Of a DNA stretch of 64,000 nucleotides, positions 43,034 to 54,525 are shown one piece after another (position 1 is the stretch's first letter; every line of letters begins with the position of its first letter). Made by a program: the position numbers and the translations under genes. The notes under the pieces were generated by a model. That model searched no databases. It saw nothing but the letters and a program-made list of their open reading frames with translations, and was not told where the DNA came from. Source of the DNA: Massospora cicadina (taxonomy: Eukaryota; Entomophthoromycota; Entomophthoromycetes; Entomophthorales; Entomophthoraceae); contig JAKSZP010005265.1 in assembly GCA_022478985.1 (NCBI GenBank), forward strand, positions 339,227 through 403,226, in the 5' to 3' direction.

Positions 43034-44952
43034 ATAATTTTCTTTCTGCTTGACATCACTTTTGATGATTTTGATTAAAAAAGTAACCGTTAATTTTTCA
43101 TCGCCACCTACTTCACATCAGTTTTCCATTTAGCCTGCAGATCCACCATCTGTTGCCCCAGTGTGGGGCAGCAGTGCTTACCAGATAGCATTTACTGCTC
43201 ATCAGGTAAATGCATGTGGACTGGCTCATCCAGCCCATTTAATGCAACGGGACAATTTATCCCTCCAAGGGATTTGTTACTGCACCTAGCGCAAGTCCAC
43301 CCAACCCACCCCCACTCTCTAGCCCACCCCAATCAACATTTGTTTTTGCCTCTCCATCGAGTATGGACAATTTTTCTCATATGCTGACAAAGTGATAATT
43401 GAGCTGCAACGGCCACCTTTTCACTAGCTGGGTTTTTCAACTTCCGCCCTTACAAGTGCTATTTTGATATATTCTTTCCCACCAAAGAGGATGCGGCCAC
43501 TGCAGCAGCTATGCCCTTAATTTATAAAAATACACCCATTACCACCACCTGTACATGCCTCCCCAGTGATACCGGATTTTTGGTGACCTTTGCAAACCTT
43601 CCCTCACACCTTCCCCCTCAAACACTCTATGAAGAATTAATGACAGCGCTATCCAAATATGGCACAAACCACATCCTCCACTTCCTTGTCGTGAGCGGTG
43701 CTGAGCAACTAGTATCACCTTGGGCAATGGCATTATTACCCCCCCACCACCAACCAACCATAGCCCAGCACATCCCACCGCATGCCTATATCCCATATGC
43801 ACCGGATCACTTCTTTTGGGCTCACATTGACAACATCTTCACAGTTTGCCTCCTCTGACATGAACTGGACCATTCCAAAAAGGCCTGTCACCACAGTTAA
43901 AAAATTGCGGAAACTGCCAAGCCCATCCATGAGGCCACACTAACAGCATTCAATTGGGGATTTAGGCTGCCCCCACCCCCTCAAGATGAATGCTCAAAAA
44001 GCAGCAAAAACTTTTCAACAAAAGTCCAAGCTGGCCAATTTTCTAAAAAGCAATCCAATTGGGAGCAGGTTTGGACCCAAATTCAACCAAACAATTTCCT
44101 GCCCCAAACCTTACCAAACCACTGCCACATCTCTATGGCTCAATACCACTCAACCAAAATCCCTGTAACTTATTGGACGAAATAGCTGAATCTGGTGAAA
44201 TTGTCCTACCTCCAGATTTTCCAATTAACTTGGAGCTTTATCTACCTTCAGACTTCAATACCCCATTCCCGCCCAAGAAATATGTCCCCAAACCCAATGC
44301 TATCCTTTCTTGAGTGACCATCAGCTTGCTGAGGCCGTGGTGGCCTCACTTGATAGTTGCCATCTCCAGGATGCCATGGCACTCTCTGTTACTGAATTTA
44401 AGAAAGGGATTTATGTTACCCATAGCCCTCCTGATTTCCCTGAGGTTGTAAAAGTGGAATTGAACTGTTTAACTGAAACTGCCACCTCCGCTGTCAATCA
44501 TGTTGCTGCACTGGCAGATTTTCCCCCACCATGCATATCACCAGAGCTAATATTATAAAATTCGTCCAGTTTCCCAACTCACACATACAAGCTGAACATC
44601 ATGTTGCCAAACTCCTGGAGGCTTTGCTCCAGGCCCAAATTGCTAATGATGATCTTAACAATTATCTATTTCATCTTGACCTACATCCTTCAGATGCCCC
44701 TACCCCCTTGCTCTCAGCTTTGATTCGCCTCTTCAATGGTGAAGCTGAAATAAATATTCCGCCTGATCCCCCTCCCCTCCGCCATGGTGGGATAAGCAGT
44801 TCACCGCTGCTACATCTGGTAGATTATTTTTAATTTTGTTTTGGTGTCTCGCCGCTCATTTATAGCGTTTGGTTCATATTTTTGGTTCTCTTGTTTGGTT
44901 TTTGTTTCAATAATATACATCTCCTGGTTGGCTTACCTTTAATTATTTAATA
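43034..44952 (+). mobile_element. HAL-E: ORF1-only LINE relative (1.92 kb)
   Basis: The flanks TATCCCTTAATATGAA (43018-43033) and TATCCCTTCATATGAA (44953-44968) match at 15 of 16. The 5' end TTTTCTTTCTGCTTG is followed by a CATCA-CTTT-TGATG hairpin. The coding region is 43163-44810, the 3' segment 44909-44938 (core ATCTCCTGGTTGGCTTACC), then an AT-rich end. It is the only HAL on the plus strand apart from HAL-F. Confidence 0.9.
43160..44815 (+). pseudogene. HAL-E ORF1-like protein, broken
   Basis: Open pieces are 43163-43387, 43511-43858, 43986-44168, 44059-44313, 44310-44558 and 44531-44833, together collinear with HAL-C. Recognisable parts: V-W-G-S-S-A; F-I-P-P-R-D-L-L-L-H-L-A-Q-V-H-P; L-P-S-D-T-G-F-L-V-T-F-A-N-L-P; D-H-F-F-W-A. 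In the knuckle (about 43850-43890) the second Cys codon is TGA, giving C-L-L-stop-H-E-L-D-H-S-K-K-A-C. The C-terminal blocks S-D-H-Q-L-A-E-A-V-V-A-S and D-A-P-T-P-L-L-S-A-L-I-R define the family's conserved C-terminal region, which has no counterpart that I can recognise in LINE ORF1. Confidence 0.85.
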
Positions 44953-44968
44953 TATCCCTTCATATGAA

Positions 44969-45140
44969 GAAAATGAACACTGTAAGGAAATAAAAATACT
45001 TTAAGAGTGAGAAGAATAAATCTTCCACTACTTTCAAAGATGAAATTAATACCTTGGTGTCCACTTTTGGTTTACTGTAAAACCCTTTGCTGCTCTGACG
45101 CCAAAGTCAAAGCAGTCAACCTGACTGCCTTGGCGTCTAA
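44969..45140. other. Unassigned short spacer
   Basis: About 170 bp between HAL-E and gypsy-3; nothing recognised apart from the gypsy-3 target duplicate TACAG at its edge (45141-45145). Confidence 0.6.
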
Positions 45141-45319
45141 TACAGTGTCAGCGCTACAGTTCTTTGGACTGCTTCCATAGTTTGCAGTGTCTCAAAGCTG
45201 GAAAAATTGGAAAGAGCGCCAAGGAGGAAACGGGAAAATGAGTTAGAATACTGAATATTTTAAATTTTAAATTTATTGCGGGGAAGGCCGACCATGGGAC
45301 GGACACTTCCGAATATGAC

Positions 45320-48300
45320 TCAGATGAGACAAAACTTAGTACCAGGTGAGGCACCCCAGAGAAGCGATGCTATCTCTTGTTGCCAGCGGATACGCTACTT
45401 ATGGGAAGGGGAGGGAACGTGTGTAGGGGGCGTAGCCACTATTGAGCACGTGTGGAGGAAGGGGTCTGATTTGATGAACCAGACTGGGAACCAGGAGGAG
45501 ACCAGCTGCCGGCGACGTGGTGGGAGATATCCAAACATCCACGCTTGAAAGTGATCCACCAAATGAGACCGGAATCTGTGGACAACTTCAGGGAGGGTGG
45601 GGATGGATCCGGCGATGGCATCCAAGACAATCGTGTGGATAGTCCACATGGCGATTGCAACCACCAGAGCATGAAGGGAGGGTGGGAGGGGGAGGCCATT
45701 GATGAAGCAAACATATCTCTTGACAGACTGAAGAGATGTGTTTGATCCTGGCCTAGCAGACGTTGGACTTCGCGCCATATTACTTTAGAGGTGGGGCACT
45801 TCTCCAGGCGGTGAAACAGCGTTCCATACTGGCCACACATGACACAGGATGAGTGTAAAGCATTAGAGCGCTCAGCTGTATGATACACCTGCCTCAGGCA
45901 GCGCCACACATGGGAACGGACTTGAGGCTGCAACAGAGGATGGTGTGCGTATTTCCAGATAGTCTTTTGGGTCTCAGTGGAATAAGGGATGTCCATCATG
46001 TCCAGGTAGTCCACCCTGGATAGGACTTGGGGTCGAGTGGGGATCACGCCATCATGGATGGGTAGCCCCTGTACCTCTTGTGTGAACTGAGGAGAGGGGC
46101 GGCCTCTTTGGGTTGTATGTCCACTAATATGAATTCTCCACTCTGCGCTTCGCATAGAGTAGGATTCGTTTGTAGTGGGTTTTGGTCCCGTGAGGACCTG
46201 TGGCTGATGTGTGTGATGCGAGGTATTTCATCAGGGAGTGGGGGTTTGATGGATTGTTGAGGCCCAAGGCTCGGGAGAAGTTGGAGCGGGCCGCGCGGGA
46301 CCAGTGTTGGGATGGGAGTGTAGGAGCAGTGACGGCTGCAATCCAGGTGCCTAGGATCTTGGCGGCATGGGCTTTGAAGTCAAGTAGGCCCATGCCACCA
46401 TGATGATGAGGGCCAAACATGACCTCTAGCCGTACTGGTGGAGGGCGGCCTGACCAAAGCCAACCTTGTAGCAAAGCATACAGGGATTTGAAGAAGCTTG
46501 GGGAGAAGAGGATGGCGTGGGCTCCAAACCAGACTTTGGATAGGAGCATAGAGTTGGCAAGAACAACCCTGCCAGTGAGGGTAGTAGGGTGGGCTCTGAG
46601 AGAGGCGATTCGCTTCGTCACGTTGTCCAGTATATGGCCCTCCATTACTGCTGACGCGTATCCTCCTGCCTCCAACCACACGCCCAGATGGCGTACCGGT
46701 CCTATGGTAGGTCGCGGCACAAAGGGGAGCACCAGTGGAGCGGTGTGTTTTGAGTTAGTAAGGCGTGGACTTGGGCGAGCAGCTGGGCTGGGTTGGGAAC
46801 TACTTGCTGGGGCCCAGCAGTTCTGAAACCGACCAAGGAGGATGATTTCAGTTTTGGAGGCGTTCAGTGCCGCATTGCTTACCCGGGAATATTCCTGGAT
46901 GAGGGCTTCAAGCGCGCGTGCATCTTTATTATTAGACACCCCCACCACGCAATCATCTGCAAATGCCATCATCTTGACTGGGGTTTGGCCTGGCACATGG
47001 ACCCCAGTGAGTTGGGAATTCACATTTCGCAGTAGTGGGTCAAGGCTGAAGTTGTATAAGAGTGGGCTCAGGGGGTCCCCTTGTCGCAGGCCCCTTTGAG
47101 GATGGACTACATCCGTTAGGAAACCTGGGCCGCGCACAGCCATTGTTGCAGATTCTGTGAGCAGCATCACCCAGTTAATGAAGTGGGGAGGTAGGCGGAA
47201 TTGTTGGAGGCAGGCCCTAAGGTATTCCCAGTTTACTCTATCATAGGCCTTTTGTTGGTCCAAGAATACAAGTGCCCCAGAGGCTGTGGACTGACACACA
47301 TTAGCCACAGAGTGCACGTTATCCCAAATCGACCTTCTGGGGATGAAACTGAATTGTTCTGGAGAGATGGTGGCAGATGCTACAGTCCCTAAACGGTTAG
47401 CCATGATTTTTGTTAAAATTTTGGTGTCTGTGTTTGTTAGAGAAATGGGGCGCCAGTTGGCTAAGTCTAGCCTATCCCCTTTCTTGAAGAGTGTGACTGT
47501 AAAAGCCTCATGTCCTCCTGGTAGGAGGCGCGTTTCCAACAGGCTTTGGTTGAGTGAGGCTAGCAGCAATTTGGATATGTATTTAAAATATTTTTTGTAG
47601 AACTCATATGGAATGCCATCTGGGCCTAGGCATTTTTGGTTTGGCGCACCGCGAGTGGTAGTCTATAATTTGTTCGGAGTAATTAAATTCATTATTTCCG
47701 GGTATCGGAAAATGGTGCAGATATGAGCTCTGTCGAGAAATTCTGCCATTTTGGCCAGCTGAATTGGTTTGGCTCGGTATAACTTGGAGTAATATCTTTG
47801 CATTTCAATTGCCACTTCGGCCGGTGTGTCCATGATAGAATTATCCAATCTTCACACCTGTGTGCAGGCCACACTCTGGCGTGGTGCAAAAAAATTTTTG
47901 AAGAAGTATGCGGTGCACTTATCACCTTTAGTGATGCGTGTGGCCCTGTATTGGACACAAACCTGATGTTTGTGTTGCCTTTCAAGTGCGTTGAGGTGGG
48001 CTGCTGCCTCCGCCCACTTCTGGCCCCATGCAGGACTATATCCTGAGGCTGGAATGTTGGACTCCAAGTGGGCCAATTCTGCCAGCACACGCGATATAAC
48101 CACCAATGTGGCTCGTGAGCGTCTGGATGAGAGATAGCGATAGTGGCGGATGGTGTCTTTTTTGAAAGTTGCCCATGTGGAAATGTGGCCGCGCAAAATG
48201 TGCAACAAACGATTTTGCCAAAGTTGCCTCTTCCACCCATGTGGAAAATCCTGGCGACGTTAGCTCTGGGGGGTGGATTTTGCATCAATGTGGGGCCTTT

Positions 48301-49022
48301 GCAACTGTGACGGGTAAGTGGTATGTTATCAAGACCAGTCAGTGGTCGGAGAATTCCATTTTCGTTGTTTTGAAGTGGGAGATGTGGGGTTGGAATTTCG
48401 TCGGTGCTAGAATAAGGTCAATGCGGGTCATGGACCTTAACTGGCCATTGTGGATGTGGGGACGCGTCATGTTTTTGAGCAGTGGGGCATGTCACAGCAG
48501 CGCATCCATTAACCCAAGGGTGGCTTTTAGAATGCGTAGTTCTACGTGACCCTGTGGGGCGTGGGGTGAGGGCGGCCACTGGTCCATTGGTGAGGTTAGC
48601 CAACAGTTCATGTCGCCGATTAGGAAAGAATCAGGGGGTAGCGGGAGGGTTTTGACCAATGAGAAATATTCCTGACGCTCTTGTGCACCGTATGGGGTGT
48701 AAATGTTGACAATTGTGTGTGCAACATCGGCCTATGAGAAGGTGACAACGAGCACTTGGTCATTTAGGAATGTTTCTGAAGATGTAAATTTGAAAAAATT
48801 GTTTTTCTGAATTAGCACCCCACAGTGCTTCAATCAAAAGGATAGGGATGGTAGGAGCATTGTTTTCCAAGCATCCTCGGAACCTCGTGGACAGTGGGTT
48901 GCCTGGATGGCCAGGATATTCACGGGTAAATTATTTTGTAAAAAACTCAGTTTCCTAGCCCGGGATGGGGAGGCCTTGAGTCCGGCAATATTCAGCGTCC
49001 CTAGAGTGAAGGTTTCCCCCAT
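45320..49022 (-). pseudogene. LINE L3 ORF2: APE endonuclease and reverse transcriptase, partly open
   Basis: ATG at 49022, overlapping the ORF1 stop as TGATG. The endonuclease part (49022-48300) is broken: an in-frame stop after L-P-S-L-S-F (near 48834) and further shifts. The RT core is open for 481 aa (46124-47569): N-W-R-P-I-S-L-T-N, F-L-D-Q-Q-K-A-Y-D-R-V-N, G-L-R-Q-G-D-P-L-S-P-L-L-Y-N and an intact F-A-D-D palm. The thumb and connection continue, then after one shift the 238-aa block 45439-46155 carries the knuckle C-V-M-C-G-Q-Y-G-T-L-F-H-R-L-E-K-C. The FADD palm and APE domain place it among APE-type LINEs; I cannot fix the clade by eye. Confidence 0.92.
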
Positions 49023-50443
49023 CACACCTTAGGTGCGAGGGGTGGGCCCCCTGGCCCACCAGCCTCTTCCAGGTCCCCACGGGCTTTCACAGCAGCGCGG
49101 GTATTAGCAGCAATGCTATCGGGGTTTTTGTTAATTTTTGCAGAAAGAGTCGCGTTGGCTTTGGCCTTTGCTTTTTGTTTTCCTGATGTCGGACGAATTT
49201 TTTGCAGTGCGGATAAGTTTGGTGCACCGTCGAGTGGGGCAAAAAAAAATTTTTTTTTGTTGGGATAGGTCCCAAGTCAGTTTCAACTGGGGCTTGGGTG
49301 CAGCGATTGGGTGAGATCAAATCTCCCATCGGATCCTCGGATTGAGTGGCCCGTTTGGCTTGGGCCTCCCAATCTGATTGGGTGATGGATTCCCGAGTTG
49401 CTTCCACCGCAAAGGTCTCCATGTCCTCCTAGCGTTGTGAGTGTGGGATGGTGGTGGTGACCTTGGCCGCTTCCTTGGCTGCAGTCCTATGGGCCTGCTT
49501 GGCCTTCTTCCGCTCCTGCAGGGAGATGGGCTTTACCAATAGGTAGCAGCCTTGTGCTCCCCACGGGAAAGCCTCCTTGGTGCTTGCGGTTGGTTTGTAG
49601 TGCGCCTCTCCGCTGGCCATGGCCGCTGAGGGGTGCTCTTGGAATGTAACGCCCTCTTTAATGGGGCACGCATGTGCCTTATGGCCGAACGCATCACAGT
49701 GGGTGCAAATGGGGGGCGCGCTGTCCACGGTTACCCAGAATGGGTGGGTGGTGTGCCCTGCGATAGTAATAAAGGTGGAGTGCGGGATCTGGGTTAGGTC
49801 CTTCGCGATCTCCTCAGTTGGGGTCAGAACTGCGATGGCTTTGCCGGTGCACAGGTGTGGCATCAGCGTGAAACGTTGCATTTCAAAAGATTGTATTTCG
49901 CCATATATGGCGAGACCATCTTTCAGGTGTTGCTCAAAATGTCACGTTTTACCGTAGTAGGCAAAAAGTCAAACGTGAGGAAAATTTGGTTTGATTTTGT
50001 CCATCTGGTGCGTTTAGTTTTGATGACCCGTTGCCCTTCGGGGAGGTCAACCACTACGCGCACCGCTGCAGCCTCATCTGCTGCTATTTTGCTTTCAAAA
50101 CCTAGGTCCAGCCAACCGCACGACATGGAGTGAGGTGCAATGTACACCGCGGTTGGGAAAATTTTGTGTACATCTTCACAAAATTTTTCCCATAGGGCCG
50201 TTTTTTGGATGTCCAGATACACATGGACTCCAAATTCCACCGACAAAAGTGGCTGGGAATGTGGCGTATTGATGTACTGGTTGCATCGTGCTTGCCACGC
50301 GAGTATCTCTGGGGAAATTGTGACCGCCGGTTTTTTTAGATTTTTTCTATTCCGCCAGATTCTCCGGGGCGTTTTTGAACGTTAGAGGCCGCGGGCCTTT
50401 CGCCTGCTCCTCTTGCCTTGCTTGCCCAACTGCTCCCAGACAT
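49023..50443 (-). pseudogene. LINE L3 ORF1: RRM-like and CCHC protein, frameshifted
   Basis: ATG at 50443. Pieces are 49923-50246 (RRM-like: G-W-L-D-L-G-F-E-S-K-I-A-A-D-E-A-A-A), 49429-49881 (150 aa with the intact knuckle C-T-H-C-D-A-F-G-H-K-A-H-A-C near 49670-49710) and 49087-49422 (basic C-terminal part). One base lost near 49936 and others break the frame. The stop is TGA inside GTGTGATGG, sharing its A with the ORF2 ATG. Such a stop-start overlap suggests that ORF2 is made by re-initiation after ORF1. Confidence 0.88.
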
Positions 50444-50854
50444 GGGCGCAGACTAATCCCCTCTATGAGATTATCAAACTAGATTTAGTCTTGAATTGAA
50501 TGGGTTGCAAAAGTGTTTGCAACGAGAAAAGAAAAGTTTAGAATACTGAATATTTTAATAAACTAAAAGGCTTTGATATTTATAGGGTGCATTGGGACTT
50601 GGTGCCTTCAGGATCATCAGGGCCTCATCCAATCAGGATCTTTACTGATCTTCTGGAATGGCCTCCTTGTGGGCGTCCTTATTGGATAGCGTCGCTCACC
50701 TGACTGAATGGGTGGAAATGCCGCCCCACGTGACTCAGGAATAGGTGAGGATGATCCTGAAATAGATTTAGCTCTAATAAGTTTGACAAACAATTTGGCA
50801 CGGCCTGATTCAGAAGATGGGAATTTGATATAATTTTTATCTTGAATCCCAAAA

Positions 50855-50871
50855 GGCCCCCTTCAAGATCC
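50855..50871 (-). other. gypsy-3 polypurine tract
   Basis: On the minus strand CTTGAAGGGGGCC directly precedes the 3' LTR. The LTR's terminal TGT has changed here: the plus strand reads CCCAAAA where the other LTR has CCCAACA. Confidence 0.75.
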
Positions 50872-50899
50872 TGTCAGTAGGGGTATACAGCTGGAGGAA

Positions 50900-52220
50900 C
50901 TGACCATGCACCCGATTTACAACAGTCTCTTGATTGATGGTGGCAATAAAGTACTCAGACTTCGCCATATGTATGACTTTATAGGGTCCAGACCACAGTA
51001 TGTCAAGCTTATTCTGTCAGCCTCCAGGTCAATGATGATAAAAGAGAATGAGGTCACCTAGTTGAAAATCTGGTAAGGAGGGTCATCCGAGATTTGATTG
51101 GTATGTCTCTCTTCCAGTGGTGGTTATAATGCCTTGAGTGGCTTGGGCTTAGAGCCGGACAATTTCATTGGCTAGAGCCCTCATAGTTAAATTGGAGTTC
51201 TCAGGGGTGGAGGCTTTGAGCAGGGACTGGACGCTACTGGGTAGCTGAGGTGCCCGCCTGTACAGAGCTTTTAATGGGGACATCTTGATGACACGGTGAT
51301 AGCTTACCCGGTAGGCGAGCAAGGAGCTGGGAAGATAATGGTTCCAAAGGGCAGGATCTGAGGCGGCCAACTTTTGTAGGATGGAAATAAGAGTTCCGTT
51401 AGCGCGTTCTACCGCCCAGTTAGTAGAAGGGTGGTAGGGGGCAGCGAAACTCTAGGTGGTGCCAAATAGCGAAGTTAGTTCCTGTACTACCTGGGAAGTG
51501 AAGTTCAACCCATTGTTTAAAAGCAAGGTCTGGGGGCACCCATGCTGGGTGAAAATGGAGCGAACAAGAAATAGAGTGGTAGCCTTGGCGGTGGCTGTAG
51601 GGACTGAGATCGCCTTGACCCACTTAGTTAAGTGGTCTATGGCCAGGATAATATACTTGTGACCATGCAGCCCAGTGGGAAGGGGACCCACCACGTCGAT
51701 ACTAATGACATTTAAAAAGTTTTGGTCAGGGCAACAACTGAGTTCTGATATCAAGGGTTGGCCTAGTCTTGGGATTGGCAGGTCATACAAGCTTCAAGAA
51801 CCTCTTGGATAGTTTCTATCATTAGATCCCAGTAGCAGCGTGACTTCAGCCACTCATGGGTCTTCTTAACCGCACCATGTCCCACAGTAGAATGGCCTTC
51901 CAGAATGACGTCAGTTTGAGAGGAAGGTCAGATGTAGGGAAGCCACTTCTTGTTGACTCTCTTGTAGAGTAGCCCATCCTTGATTTGAGTGTCCTGAGTC
52001 TTCAGCAGAGTTTGGCCTGAACCTCAGGAGTTTCCAGTTCCCATCATTTGGGTTATCCTATCAGGTCATAGAGCCAATCCTCCTCCAGGGTCAGAACTGC
52101 TAATACTGGCATCCTGGAGAGGCTGTCAGCATTCTAGTGTATAGCGCTGTGCGGTGGACAATGGTGAAGTCGAGGCTTTGCAGTTGTAGGGCCCACCTGG
52201 CCAACCGACCATCAGGGTAA
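50900..52220 (-). pseudogene. gypsy-3 integrase, broken
   Basis: The open piece 51452-51790 holds I-S-I-D-V-V-G-P-L-P-T (first Asp) and L-L-N-N-G-L-N-F-T-S where the usual second Asp is Asn. The Glu block V-E-R-A-N-G-T-L lies near 51405 and Y-R-V-S-Y-H-R-V-I-K-M-S-P-L-K-A-L-Y at 51240-51310. The N-terminal zinc region is decayed (51780-51900). The C-terminal G-P-Y-K-V-I-H (GPY/F module) is near 50980; no chromodomain follows. The Asp to Asn change would by itself stop catalysis. Confidence 0.87.
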
Positions 52221-53345
52221 TTCATTTGTTGCAGCTACCGGAGGGAAGAATGGTCTGTAATAATAGTAAAATGTGTACCGTAGAGGTAGGGCCAGAAATG
52301 GTTGATGGCTAAGAGAACGGCTAGACATTCCCTATCAGTGACACTGTAGTTCCGCTCAGCCTTGCTTAGCATCTTACAAAAATAAGCCACGGGATGATTG
52401 ACCTGGTCCTCATCGTGCTGAGCCAGGATAGCTCTGACGACGACGTTGCTTGCGTCTGTAAACAGCAAGAAAGGTTGGTCAAAGCGAGGATGAACTAGAA
52501 CAGGTTTAGTACATAAGGCCGTACGTAAAGCGTTGAAGGCCTGATCCTGCTCAGGTCGCCACTCAAATGGTACGTTCTTTTGTAGGAGGTAGAACAACAG
52601 CTTGGCTAGGTCAGCAAACTGAGGGATGAGCTGATGGTAATAGCCCACCATACCTAGAAAGACTTGAATATCTCATAGGCTTTGGGGGCGCGACATCTTT
52701 CTTGGCGTCAACTTTGTTGGGTATAGGTTGGATGCCACCCTTAGAGACCTTGTGTCCTAGAAATTCTAGCTCATGCTGGAAAAAGGAGCACTTTGAGAGC
52801 TTGAGCTTGATGGAGGCCTTCCTGAGGCGCTCAAAGACTTCCTTAAGATGCTCTACATGTCCATTAAAGGTTAGCGAAAAAATGGTGATGTCATCCAGGT
52901 AGACGAGGACACAGAAGAGCTTCAAGTCCCCAAGGATCCCATCCATGGCACGCTGGAACGTGGCTGGGGCGTTGCAGAGGCCTTGAAGCATTCAGGTGGC
53001 TCAAACAGCCCCTCGTGGGTGATTAGAGCACACTTATTTCAGTCTTTGGGGATGAGCTCAACCTGCTAATACCCGCTGGCGAGGTCCATGGCCAAGAAGT
53101 ACTGGGAACCCGCAAGCAGATGGAGAGAATCGTCAATCCAGGGCAGAGGATAGCTGTCCTTCTTGGTGATGAGATTGAGTCGTCAATAATCCATTACCAC
53201 CTGGTGCTTTCCTTCCTTCTTTCAAACCATCAGAAGAGGGGAAGACCAAGGACTACGCAAAGGGACCAAGAGCCCAGCGTTGAGCATCTGCTTGAGTTCT
53301 ACCATGACCTGGTCCTCTTCAACCTTGCTCTTTCAGTAAGGTTGT
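52221..53345 (-). pseudogene. gypsy-3 reverse transcriptase and RNase H, broken
   Basis: RT: an N-terminal part from about 53345 with stops, then the open frame 52611-52991 with Q-G-L-C-N-A-P-A-T-F-Q-R-A-M-D and the intact palm V-Y-L-D-D. RNase H: open frame 52235-52651 (138 aa) with F-T-D-A-S-N (catalytic Asp), V-T-D-R-E-C-L-A-V-L-L-A-I (Glu) and I-I-T-D-H (Asp), all intact. A frameshift near 52650-52690 separates the two. This is the best-preserved pol segment of the gypsy elements here. Confidence 0.9.
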
Positions 53346-54126
53346 GACTGAAAAAGGGGTGTCCCCAGTTTCTACGTGATGGAGGACTTCGTTCATCCTT
53401 CCAAAATCATAGGTTGAAGTGGAGAATAGGTCTGAGTATTCCTCCAGGAGCTCCTGAACTTAAAGTCGCTGTTTGTCAGAGAGGTCCTTTCCTATATTAG
53501 TGTCGACCAAATTAACTGAGGGTGGTGACTCCAAGCCAAAGTCCCTTAAGTCCCCAATGCTTTGAACATCTGCAACAGCCCCAATTGGTAACAGGCAGAT
53601 GTAAGCGGCGGGTTGGTTTGGACCTACAACTTTTGGTTTGTCAGTCAGGTTGGTTAGCAACACTGATATAGATCCAGCATACGCTGGACCAAGGATCCTG
53701 GGGAAGGTCAGCACTTCCTTGGGAGATGGGTTATCTAGGCCTTGGACCTCCAGTAATTACCCCAAGGGAATCTTGATGTGGACCCAGGCGTTGACAATGG
53801 CTTGGGATTTTGGGGGTACAGTAGTCGCCTGGGGCAAGTAGATCGGCATCCCTTTTAATCCATCAACAGCAGGAGGGGGTAGTCAGACTCAAGAGCCCCG
53901 GATGTGATACTTGAGCAAATTGATTTGTCCTTTGGTCTCCAGATGCAGGCTCAGGCCTTGACCTCAGCCCTAGAGTCATGAGCAGTCTCAAAAACTAGAG
54001 GTACTCAATGTCCTAGAAGGGAGAGGAAACTACCATCGTAGTGGAGAACTGCCAAAGAGTCTCAAAGGAACTGTGTCCTGAGGAGCAGATCATAGCTAGG
54101 GTTGTCCAGAGTGATGGCAGTTGTAT

Positions 54127-54525
54127 CTAAAGCGATCTTTCCAAACCAAATCGGTAGAGAGGAATAGGCCCTATGGATCGGGTGCACTGGGGGCCAGCCA
54201 TGCCATACTCCATGTAGTGTGGTATATTGGTAGTGACCTTGATGCGTTTCATCAGCTTGGAAGAGATGATGTTCATGGGGGAGCTACTGTCAACTATGGC
54301 GTAAACTGGAATCTTGTGGACCCAAATGGCGACTTGGGTGACCAAACTTCCAAACTGGGGCAGTAACATAAGGAATATGGGAGAATCATCAGAAGAAGAG
54401 TAAGCAGTATCAATGTCTTTATTGTCTTCAGATACCACAACTACTTCCTTGGAAACGATGTCTTCTGGTTTATGCGTGGGGGATACTTGAGGCCTGGGCA
54501 GGGATGTCAGCATGGAGCGCCTCAT
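54127..54525 (-). pseudogene. gypsy-3 aspartic protease
   Basis: A 132-aa frame with Y-A-I-V-D-S-S-S-P-M-N-I-I-S-S-K-L-M, the site where retroviral-type proteases have D-S/T-G. The Gly is Ser here, so activity is doubtful. Downstream Y-G-M-A-G-P-Q follows as in gypsy-2 (F-G-T-A-G-P-N). Upstream is an acidic linker (E-D-N-K-D-I-D) joining Gag and protease. The region 53350-54126 continues toward RT with stops (for example the 84-aa frame 53460-53714, not recognised). Confidence 0.8.

Larger units (their letters stand above)
45263..50537 (-). mobile_element. LINE copy L3, full length (5.28 kb)
   Basis: Inserted in the gypsy-3 3' LTR and bounded by the perfect 20-bp duplication TTAGAATACTGAATATTTTA (45243-45262 and 50538-50557). 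Same layout as L1 and L2 in minus orientation. The 3' segment is at 45280-45310 with the stem GGAAG/CTTCC and core GTCCGTCCCATGG. It has the longest intact ORF2 portion of the four copies. Confidence 0.94.
45146..50854 (-). repeat. gypsy-3 3' LTR, split by LINE L3
   Basis: The parts 45146-45262 (117 bp) and 50558-50854 (297 bp) add up to 414 bp, exactly the length of the intact 5' LTR at 56526-56939, and align with it in order. Confidence 0.9.
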
